Assembly: GCA_937922175.1 (NCBI GenBank)
Contig: CAKZUU010000301.1
Coordinates: 1 to 12,913 of the forward strand
Length of the DNA stretch: 12,913 bases
Source of the DNA: an uncultured Gemmataceae bacterium
Lineage (GTDB): Bacteria > Planctomycetota > Planctomycetia > Gemmatales > Gemmataceae
Direction: 5' to 3'
The notes below the pieces were generated by a model. That model searched no databases, was not told the origin of the DNA, and was given only the letters and a program-made list of their open reading frames with translations. Positions 7,489 to 12,913 of this stretch are shown here, piece after piece (positions within the stretch are counted from its first letter, which is position 1; every line of letters begins with the position of its first letter). The position numbers and the translations under genes are program-made.

Positions 7489-8373
7489 TCATTTGGAGCG
7501 TGGACCGATCGGGAGCAACCGATCCAATTCGTCGCGAGAAAAAAAGGGAGCGGTCACACCGGTGGGCGGCACATCGACTCCGGCTGACCAGACGATCCCG
7601 TTGAGGATCAGTTTGCGGAACGACTCATTGTTCCAATTGTCGTAAAAATGCCCGCAAGTGGTGCCGAATCCTCGACCACCATCTCCCCTCTGCCGCGCCC
7701 AGGCGACGACATTGCCATCGGGATCTCGCCCTTTCAGAGCGGGCACGGTCGCCAAAGGGACAACCGTGCCAGGCGGCTCCGCAAAGCGCAGGTTGTAGTA
7801 AAACTCATCTTTCAAACGAAATGGTTTCAATCCCCTCGCGACGGGATGATCCGGTGAGGGGATCTGGACCTCAGCTTCTAACATCGTGATAGCGGAGTAC
7901 CAATCTCTCTTGCCATTTTGCTCCCACTGAAAGTACCCACCACACCAGTCGAGAACCTCGGCCGCATATTGCTGAGGCGCAAAAGTGGCGAAATGAAAAA
8001 GGACAAGCCCGCAGCCCCGCTTCATGTGCTGATTCACCTCGCGGACTCGCTCCGGGCTTGCCAAATGCAGCGCCTCGGCGAAGAGATCACCGTCTCGACC
8101 ATCCGAGACGATCATGAGGGTATCGGCCGTGTCAAGAGAATGGGAGGATTGCGGCCAACCGTCGAAATGAACTTCGACTAGAACTTGATCGTTGACGTTG
8201 GACGCCTCCAACATTGCTTTGAGAAGCTTCACCGACCAGCCGTAATCGTGGATGCCATTCCCAATCGGTCCGTGACTTTTCGGTCCCGCCACAAGAACAA
8301 TCTTTTTGGGGCCCGCCGCCGCTTCGATGATCGGTGTGAACCCCAGGGTCAGGGCGAGAAAAAAGCGGTACAT
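7489..8373 (-). CDS. Secreted ThuA-domain protein
   Basis: 294 residues. ThuA-like domains have a class-I glutamine amidotransferase-like fold and were named from a trehalose utilisation protein. In planctomycetes they are numerous, usually exported, and of unknown chemistry. The start at 8373 is fixed by GAGGAG (8387-8382) eight bases upstream. It yields a signal peptide (MYRFFLALTLGFTPIIEAAA). An ATG 66 bases upstream would add an arginine-rich lead instead. Family features: KKIVLVAGPKSHG (23-35), HDY (42-44), GLVLFHFA (122-129), HPVARGL and DEFYYNLRF (about 176-197), and FGTTCGHFYDNW through GIVWSAGV at the C-terminus. The gene lies 69 bases after htpG on the same strand and converges on the heme protein gene. 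A shared role with that exported protein is possible, given how often the two families occur together. Confidence 0.87.
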   Translation of the reverse strand: MYRFFLALTLGFTPIIEAAAGPKKIVLVAGPKSHGPIGNGIHDYGWSVKLLKAMLEASNVNDQVLVEVHFDGWPQSSHSLDTADTLMIVSDGRDGDLFAEALHLASPERVREVNQHMKRGCGLVLFHFATFAPQQYAAEVLDWCGGYFQWEQNGKRDWYSAITMLEAEVQIPSPDHPVARGLKPFRLKDEFYYNLRFAEPPGTVVPLATVPALKGRDPDGNVVAWARQRGDGGRGFGTTCGHFYDNWNNESFRKLILNGIVWSAGVDVPPTGVTAPFFSRDELDRLLPIGPRSK

Positions 8374-8442
8374 TGAAAGATCTCCTCGGCGGCGGCTCGT
8401 CAAACGGGTCGCATGATCCGCGTTGCTGCATGTCATCATAAC

Positions 8443-10302
8443 TCAACTTTTGCCGACTGTGGCCAAAAGAGTATTGATGCGCTTGGAGAAACCGGCGGGA
8501 TCGCGAAGTTTTGAGCCTTCGGCAATCAAGGCCTGGTCCAAGAGCAAGCGAGCGTGAATATCGACGAGGGGATCCTGCGGGTTGGCAGCGTGCCGTTCCC
8601 GCAAGGCGACGACGGCAGGATGTAAAGGATGAAGTTCCAGAGCGCGGCGTGGCCCGTCGACTTGCCGCCCCATCCGAGCCATCAGTCGTTCCATGTGTGC
8701 TGTCATTGCTCCGGCATCGGCCACGAGGACCGCCGCGCTCTCCGTCAACCGTTGAGAAAGACGCACGTCACTGACCTCTCCCTCAAACTTCGCTTTGAGA
8801 AATTCCAACAATGGCCGATAAGACTCGGCGTCGGGTGGAGTTTCGTCGGTTTTGCCGGGCAGGTCGCCGCGATCCACAGGTTGGAGCCGTTTGCCTTTGT
8901 AGCTTCCCAAAGCGGGCATCGCAAATTCGTCGATCGGATCGGTCAACAGGAGCACGTCCTGGTTTTTGGCCCGAAATGCCTCGAGGTACGGCGAGTGCTC
9001 GATCTGTTCTCGCGTCTCGCCGATGAGATACCAGATCGCTTCTTGATCCGGCGGCGCCTTCTCGACGTAATCTTTGAGCGTCGTGAATTGTCCCTGGGGC
9101 GTGTTCATCGACTCGAACAGGAGCAAATCCGCGACTTTCTCTCGATTCGCCCAATCTTGGTGGAAGGCTTCCTTGAGAATCGGAGCCAGACCACGATGAA
9201 ATTCGCGGTATTTGTCGAATTCGGTATTTTTCATCGCGGCCAGCGCGTCGAGGACATTGCGCACGACGTTTTTTTGAATCACCTCCAACTGCGGGTTTTG
9301 CTGAAGGATTTCACGTGAAACATTCAACGGCAGGTCCATCGCGTCGATCACGCCGGTGACGAAGCGGAGGTACGGCGGCAACAGCGCCTCGCATCGTTCC
9401 ATGATTAGCACGCGCTGAATGTACAGCCGCAGGCCCCCCTTTGGTTCGCCCCAATCCAGAAGAGCGGGCCGATGCGAGGGGATAAACAACAAGGCCCGAA
9501 ATTCGATTTTTCCCTCACCCTTGTAGTGCAGCACCTTGGCGGGGTCGGCATCGTCGAGGCTGAGTTGACGGTAAAAGGCGTGGTACTCGTCGGTCGTCAC
9601 TTCGTTTTTCGACCGCAGCCAGATCGCCTTTCGGGAGTTGAGCGTCTCTTCCTCGCGTTTTCCTTGGGCCTTTTCCGCTTCCATGACGATCGGATGCTCG
9701 ATAAAATCGGAGAACTTCTTGACGACCTGACGGATCCGCCATTCCTCGAGAAACTCCCGGGCATCGGGTTTCAGATGCAAGGTGACATCGGTACCTCGCG
9801 TCGGTTTTTCGCATGACTCGAGCGTGAACGACCCTTGCCCGTCGGACTCCCAGCGAGTGCCGGAGCTGCTGCCGCCCGGACGTGTGACGACAGTCACCTT
9901 GTCGGCGACCATGAAAGCGGAGTAGAAGCCGACACCGAATTGGCCGATCAGTTCAGGCCGTGCGGACTCCTGCTTCGCTTGCAAAGCTTCGAGGAACGCC
10001 TTGGTCCCCGACTTGGCAATCGTTCCCAGATGTTCGATCACCTCGTCGCGCGACATGCCGATCCCGTTGTCCGAGATCGTTAACGTGGAGGCATCCCTGT
10101 TCACCGTGATGCGAATCTTCCAATCCTTGTCATTTTCCAGCAGGTCCGCGTGCGTCAGCGAATCGAATCGGAGTCGATTAATGGCATCGCTTGCATTCGA
10201 GATCAGTTCGCGCAGGAAGATTTCGGGATTCGAATAGAGCGAATGGGTGATCAGATGCAGTAATTGTTTCAGTTCGGCCTTGAATTCCCGGGTTTCGGGC
10301 AT
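8443..10302 (-). CDS. htpG: Chaperone protein HtpG (bacterial Hsp90)
   Basis: 619 residues, close to the usual 620-640. HtpG is the cytoplasmic ATP-driven Hsp90 homodimer that remodels client proteins, often with DnaK. The N-terminal GHKL ATPase domain is complete: RELISNASDA (31-40, with catalytic Glu32 and Mg-binding Asn36), DNGIGM (78-83), GTIAKSGTK (93-101) and the ATP-lid glycine motif GQFGVGFYSAF (120-130). The middle domain and C-terminal dimerisation domain follow without a break. The start at 10302 has GGAGG nine bases upstream. No CIRCE element (TTAGCACTC-N9-GAGTGCTAA) is present; only an isolated GAGTGC lies in the leader, so HrcA control is not supported. The only upstream signal seen is a TATAAT at 10345-10340. 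A long open frame on the opposite strand (8629-9318) is a shadow. Confidence 0.97.
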   Translation of the reverse strand: MPETREFKAELKQLLHLITHSLYSNPEIFLRELISNASDAINRLRFDSLTHADLLENDKDWKIRITVNRDASTLTISDNGIGMSRDEVIEHLGTIAKSGTKAFLEALQAKQESARPELIGQFGVGFYSAFMVADKVTVVTRPGGSSSGTRWESDGQGSFTLESCEKPTRGTDVTLHLKPDAREFLEEWRIRQVVKKFSDFIEHPIVMEAEKAQGKREEETLNSRKAIWLRSKNEVTTDEYHAFYRQLSLDDADPAKVLHYKGEGKIEFRALLFIPSHRPALLDWGEPKGGLRLYIQRVLIMERCEALLPPYLRFVTGVIDAMDLPLNVSREILQQNPQLEVIQKNVVRNVLDALAAMKNTEFDKYREFHRGLAPILKEAFHQDWANREKVADLLLFESMNTPQGQFTTLKDYVEKAPPDQEAIWYLIGETREQIEHSPYLEAFRAKNQDVLLLTDPIDEFAMPALGSYKGKRLQPVDRGDLPGKTDETPPDAESYRPLLEFLKAKFEGEVSDVRLSQRLTESAAVLVADAGAMTAHMERLMARMGRQVDGPRRALELHPLHPAVVALRERHAANPQDPLVDIHARLLLDQALIAEGSKLRDPAGFSKRINTLLATVGKS

Positions 10303-10339
10303 GGCACTCGACCTCCGAAAAACCTACCGTGGGAAAGAA

Positions 10340-10345
10340 ATTATA
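10340..10345 (-). promoter_or_regulatory. -10 box candidate upstream of htpG
   Basis: The minus strand reads a perfect TATAAT here, which would place the transcript start near 10333 and leave a leader of about 30 bases carrying GGAGG. No TTGACA-like hexamer stands at 16-18 bases, so this may depend on an activator, another sigma factor, or a weak -35. Confidence 0.45.
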
Positions 10346-10384
10346 GGCGAGTCGAGCGCAGGCCGCATATCGGGAATGCCCTCC

Positions 10385-10436
10385 ATGCGGACCGGTTCGT
10401 CCGTTACCCCCAAAGAGGCGAACCGTGCCGAAACGG
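10385..10436. repeat. Cluster of short inverted repeats after the MFS gene
   Basis: Three pairings overlap here: CGGAC with GTCCG around a 6-base loop, CGGTTCG (10393-10399) with CGAACCG (10419-10425) around a 19-base loop, and ACCGT with ACGGT around GCCGAA. They lie downstream of the minus-strand transporter stop and upstream of the htpG promoter candidate. A terminator for the transporter transcript is the simplest reading. No T-tract is seen, and the pairings compete with each other. Confidence 0.35.
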
Positions 10437-10462
10437 TATTTGCCGGCCCAATTTCTTGTGAA

Positions 10463-11950
10463 TCAATTCGAGGCCAACAGTTGGGGCATCCGATCTTCGT
10501 CGCGTTTTTGGAACAGGCAGCCCAAGAGCCACAATGCGGCACTAAGCAGCACCATGCCGGAGATGACCAGGAACGCGCTGGTCCAGTCGAAGCGGTCGGT
10601 GACGCGTCCGATGATCGGAGGGGAGATCACGTCGCCGAGAGCATGCAACAAGAAGATATTCAGGGCGAACGCGGTGGAGCGGATCGCTGGCGGCGTCGTA
10701 TTCGCCAAGATGGTATTGACCGGTCCGGTATTCAAGAACAACCCGAGAATGGCCAAAAAGAGCATGCCCCAGGCGTAGGGGAAGGGCACATACAGCAGGG
10801 CGATCAAGAAAGGCAGGCCGAATAACGCTCCGCAACCCGATACGAGAAAATCGCCGAAGCGGATGCCTTTTCGCTTCAGGGTCTCGGCGAGGAAACTACC
10901 CGCCAAAGTGGCGAGCAACCCGCCGACCACCAGGATGCCACCGAAATAGACACCGACCGGTCCAAGTTCCGGCGATTTGGCCAGTCGAGAGCCCTCGCGG
11001 AGCGGTCCCCAAAGTCGGCCCAACTCTTCTTTGCTCAATTGGCCTCTCAGGGCATGCTTGAAGTCGTCGGCGCCGTGATACTCTCGGCCCTCCAGGGGGG
11101 CAAGTTTGGCTTTGAGCGAGTCATTCGCGGACGCCGCCACGTACGATTGGGCGGTCAGTTCATAAATTCCCTGGCGTTCATAAACATAGTCGATTACGAC
11201 CACGGCGATACCGCCCGTACAGAAGGTCATGGCCGTGTACCCCGCGGTTGAGAGGAGGTAAGACGGGATGCGAAGACACAACCGGATCGCTTCCCAGGGC
11301 CCAACGGAACGATCAGCTACGGGTTGAGTCTCGGACTGCCCGCGTTTGGGTTCGGGCATCAGGTAGCAGATGGATCCGAGAAGAATACCGGGAAGCACGA
11401 CCAGGTAAAAGGCCCAGCGCCACCCAAGCGACGATCCGGCGACGATTGTCCCGATCGCGAAACCGATCGCGCTGCCGACAGGGATCGTCGCGCTGACCAG
11501 CGCGATCACGAAGCCTCGCCTCTTCGGAGGGAAGACATCGGAGAGGAGGGCCATCCCCACCGGCCCGTAAGCTCCCTCGCCGATGCCGATGAGGCAACGA
11601 GTGAGGAAGAGCATGTTGAAGGAGATGGCCAGCCCCGAGGCACCGCTGATGAGGCTCCAAAAGATGATCGCAAGGCCGACCAGGCCCCACCGTCGGCCGA
11701 TCCGGTCGCCCATCCAGCCAAACAACGGGGCGGAGGTCATATAGCTGACCAAAAACGCCGTCGCGAGCAAGTTCTTCCAAAACTTCGCGTCGGGATCTCC
11801 GAGCAGGCCGAAGACCGGATCTTTCTCGATCTCCGGCATGACGCCGGCGAGGATTTGCCGGTCGATGTAGTTCATCAGGCTGATGGCGATCAAAAGGAAC
11901 AGTACCTTGCGAGCACCCGGAGCAGACGTCGAATCGGCGGAATGTTTCAT
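10463..11950 (-). CDS. MFS transporter, Spinster-like
   Basis: 495 residues, an inner-membrane secondary transporter of the major facilitator superfamily. Marks: NYIDRQILAGVMP in the first helix (27-39, the NYxDR of Spinster-like and related carriers), motif A GWMGDRIGRR between helices 2 and 3 (78-87), and the helix 4-5 region with LTRCLIGIGEGAYGPVGMAL and FPPKRRG. Around 12 membrane segments can be counted. Between the seventh (about 231-255) and eighth (about 335-358) helices lies a polar, charged stretch of some 75 residues. This is far longer than the usual outer loop and is predicted to face the periplasm. The substrate cannot be told; Spinster-like proteins move lipids, sugars or organic acids. 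The start at 11950 lacks a good Shine-Dalgarno. The gene is divergent from the one at 12152. Confidence 0.88.
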   Translation of the reverse strand: MKHSADSTSAPGARKVLFLLIAISLMNYIDRQILAGVMPEIEKDPVFGLLGDPDAKFWKNLLATAFLVSYMTSAPLFGWMGDRIGRRWGLVGLAIIFWSLISGASGLAISFNMLFLTRCLIGIGEGAYGPVGMALLSDVFPPKRRGFVIALVSATIPVGSAIGFAIGTIVAGSSLGWRWAFYLVVLPGILLGSICYLMPEPKRGQSETQPVADRSVGPWEAIRLCLRIPSYLLSTAGYTAMTFCTGGIAVVVIDYVYERQGIYELTAQSYVAASANDSLKAKLAPLEGREYHGADDFKHALRGQLSKEELGRLWGPLREGSRLAKSPELGPVGVYFGGILVVGGLLATLAGSFLAETLKRKGIRFGDFLVSGCGALFGLPFLIALLYVPFPYAWGMLFLAILGLFLNTGPVNTILANTTPPAIRSTAFALNIFLLHALGDVISPPIIGRVTDRFDWTSAFLVISGMVLLSAALWLLGCLFQKRDEDRMPQLLASN

Positions 11951-11993
11951 GCATCACCGTGAATCTAACTCGTGATCCAAGAGGGGTTTTTGA

Positions 11994-12021
11994 TTGACCT
12001 CGTTTTCCAGGTGGGTATAAT
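11994..12021 (+). promoter_or_regulatory. Sigma-70-type promoter
   Basis: TTGACC (11994-11999) and TATAAT (12016-12021) are separated by 16 bases, one mismatch from full consensus. It is the best promoter in the window. The transcript would begin near 12028 and run into the gene at 12152 with a leader of about 124 bases. It lies in the 201-base gap between the divergent transporter gene and that gene. Confidence 0.75.
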
Positions 12022-12047
12022 CCGGCAGAACAACCAAAAATGGAAGA

Positions 12048-12080
12048 GCATTTCCTACGAAATAACCTTCAGGAAAATGC
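12048..12080 (+). promoter_or_regulatory. Leader hairpin in the 5' UTR of the gene at 12152
   Basis: GCATTTCCT (12048-12056) can pair with AGGAAAATGC (12071-12080), giving nine pairs with one bulged A around a 14-base loop. It lies about 20 bases into the predicted transcript and well before the ribosome binding site (GAGG, 12141-12144). It could stabilise the mRNA 5' end or be a regulator site. I recognise no known riboswitch class. Confidence 0.42.
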
Positions 12081-12151
12081 CACTATCGGGGGTGGTGTTT
12101 GCTATAAACTGACGCCTGGGTTCGTCGTTTCTTTTTTTGTGAGGTTCTCTC

Positions 12152-12583
12152 ATGTCGCTCGATGACGTCAAACGCCGGTTTGTCGATGAAATCAAGCTTC
12201 GGGCTTATGACGACAAGTATGTGGACAAGAACGAAGAGCGCGAGATTCTCCAGGTCGCGATTCAACAAGGGATCAGCATCGATTCGGCTCGTGCTGCCTT
12301 GGCTCAGGTCTGTGACCACCACGGGTACATACTCGAAAGCGAAATCTTGCGTGAAGTCAAGGCGCAAGTCGAAACGGCGGCAGGCAACGACGGCAAAATC
12401 GACCAGAAGGAGTTCGACTTGATCTTCCAGAACACCAAGCGGAAGATCGCCGGCAAGAAAAACGATATCCAAATCAAGCGGATGATCGTCGAGGTCATGG
12501 AAGATTCTGGGTTGAACAGAGTAAAGACCGGCTGGTTCAGCAACTGGTACGCGACTCTGAAGAAAGAAATCGGGATGGCGTGA
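12152..12583 (+). CDS. Small soluble protein with two TerB/EF-hand-like acidic motifs
   Basis: 143 residues, highly charged, with no signal peptide or membrane segment, so probably cytoplasmic. I do not recognise a named family. It appears to consist of two similar halves. DDKYVDKNE (20-28) aligns position by position with NDGKIDQKE (79-87). Each is followed by about 30 helical residues and a closing CDHHG (54-58) or EDSG (117-120). The pattern D-x-x-[IV]-D-x-x-E is seen in TerB-like and degenerate EF-hand proteins, where the acidic residues bind divalent metal. The canonical first and third EF-hand ligands are missing at 76 and 78. The C-terminus is Trp/Tyr-containing and basic. The start has GAGG seven bases upstream and a near-consensus promoter further back. 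The gene stands alone between two gaps, ending before a long hairpin. Metal binding is inference. Confidence 0.8.
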   Translation: MSLDDVKRRFVDEIKLRAYDDKYVDKNEEREILQVAIQQGISIDSARAALAQVCDHHGYILESEILREVKAQVETAAGNDGKIDQKEFDLIFQNTKRKIAGKKNDIQIKRMIVEVMEDSGLNRVKTGWFSNWYATLKKEIGMA

Positions 12584-12625
12584 TCAACGCCCAATCGAGC
12601 GGTGTAACAAGCACTTCCTGAGCAG

Positions 12626-12669
12626 CGACGGGCGATTCGGCAGCCTCGCGGTTGCCGAACCGCCCGTCG
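12626..12669. terminator. Long near-perfect hairpin between convergent genes
   Basis: CGACGGGCG (12626-12634) pairs fully with CGCCCGTCG (12661-12669). After one A-C mismatch, TTCGGCA pairs with TGCCGAA, then a G-T wobble and two C-G pairs close a TCGC tetraloop. That makes 19 pairs over 44 bases with one mismatch. It sits between a rightward gene ending at 12583 and a leftward one ending at 12698, as expected for a bidirectional terminator. Neither side has a T-tract, so a repeat-family element is an alternative. Confidence 0.6.
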
Positions 12670-12697
12670 GCAAAGGGAATTTGCGGAGCGTCGTTAC

Positions 12698-12913
12698 TCA
12701 TCGGGCTTTCCGCCGCCACGCGAGAGTGAGCCAACCCTTGTCGGCATCCACCTGCGTCGTGGTGAGGGTTAAATTCGTTTTCAGTTCCTCGGGCAATTTC
12801 AGTTCCTTGGCTTCAAAGTTGGGTTTGAAGACACGGCCGAACTTGCGGTCGAGGATCTGTTGCAGCACCTTTTCACGTGCCCCCAAACGATCGACCCCCG
12901 GACGGAACCCTGG
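12698..12913 (-). CDS. Hypothetical protein, C-terminal 71 residues
   Basis: The minus-strand frame is open from the right edge to a TGA at 12700-12698, so this is the end of a longer gene whose start lies outside the window. The fragment begins PGFRPGVDRLGAREKVLQQI and ends GWLTLAWRRKAR. It alternates a predicted helix, a charged stretch with KELKLPEELKT, and a strand-rich end (LTLTTTQVDA). I do not recognise the family. Codon use and GC resemble the neighbours, which supports a real coding region. A TTG at 12886 is an in-frame codon, not a likely start. Confidence 0.6.
   Translation of the reverse strand, partial: PGFRPGVDRLGAREKVLQQILDRKFGRVFKPNFEAKELKLPEELKTNLTLTTTQVDADKGWLTLAWRRKAR

Noticed and set aside
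8629..9318. 229-codon open frame antisense to htpG
   Set aside because: Long shadow frames are common opposite GC-rich genes, and htpG is certain here. The translation has no family features.
10303..10330. CIRCE/HrcA operator upstream of htpG
   Set aside because: Only an isolated GAGTGC half-like string is present; the partner half-site at the required 9-base spacing is absent.
11324..11962. 212-codon open frame antisense to the transporter gene
   Set aside because: The translation is a highly charged, low-complexity mirror of membrane-helix codons, typical of a shadow.
12103..12108. Second -10 box (TATAAA) in the leader of the gene at 12152
   Set aside because: No -35-like hexamer stands upstream at proper spacing, and a much better promoter lies at 11994-12021.

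Overview
The window is about 12.9 kb of high-GC bacterial chromosome. It most likely comes from a planctomycete or a close relative in the PVC superphylum. The strongest evidence is a 1130-residue secreted protein with an N-terminal 'PVC-type dehydrogenase' propeller, a HEAT-repeat middle and a Pirellula/Verrucomicrobium-type CxxCH heme domain, next to a secreted ThuA-domain protein. These families are greatly expanded in Planctomycetota. The genus cannot be told from this sequence.

Layout, left to right. (1) Bases 1-1330, minus strand: a molybdenum-cofactor maturation pair, xdhC followed by an overlapping MobA/MocA-type nucleotidyltransferase that runs off the left edge. (2) Bases 1331-1440: a divergent intergenic region with nested inverted repeats. 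(3) Bases 1441-3616, plus strand: a compact three-gene unit of a small DUF420-like membrane protein (TTG start), scpB (ATGA overlap with the gene before) and a secreted M28 metallopeptidase, closed by a GAAA-loop hairpin. (4) Bases 3617-3918: a gene-free leader with several hairpins, one shaped like an intrinsic terminator. (5) Bases 3919-7311: the large propeller-HEAT-cytochrome gene. (6) Bases 7489-8373, minus: a ThuA-domain protein converging on it. (7) Bases 8443-10302, minus: htpG with a TATAAT box upstream. (8) Bases 10463-11950, minus: a Spinster-like MFS transporter with a large extra loop. (9) Bases 11994-12583, plus: the best promoter of the window, a structured leader, and a small acidic-motif protein built from two similar halves. 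(10) Bases 12626-12669: a long near-perfect hairpin. It separates that gene from the C-terminal end of an unrecognised minus-strand protein cut by the right edge.

How the genes work together: xdhC and the nucleotidyltransferase should act together in loading molybdenum cofactor into a xanthine-dehydrogenase-type enzyme, which is not in this window. The large heme protein and the ThuA protein are both predicted to be exported and belong to families that recur together in planctomycete carbohydrate-related loci, so a functional link is plausible but not shown. The rest (scpB, htpG, transporter) is housekeeping or general. I saw no mobile element, CRISPR array, rRNA or tRNA. No clearly new multi-gene system is visible. 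The most interesting unexplained items are the duplicated small protein with its strong promoter and leader, the terminator-like leader before the heme gene, and the transporter loop.
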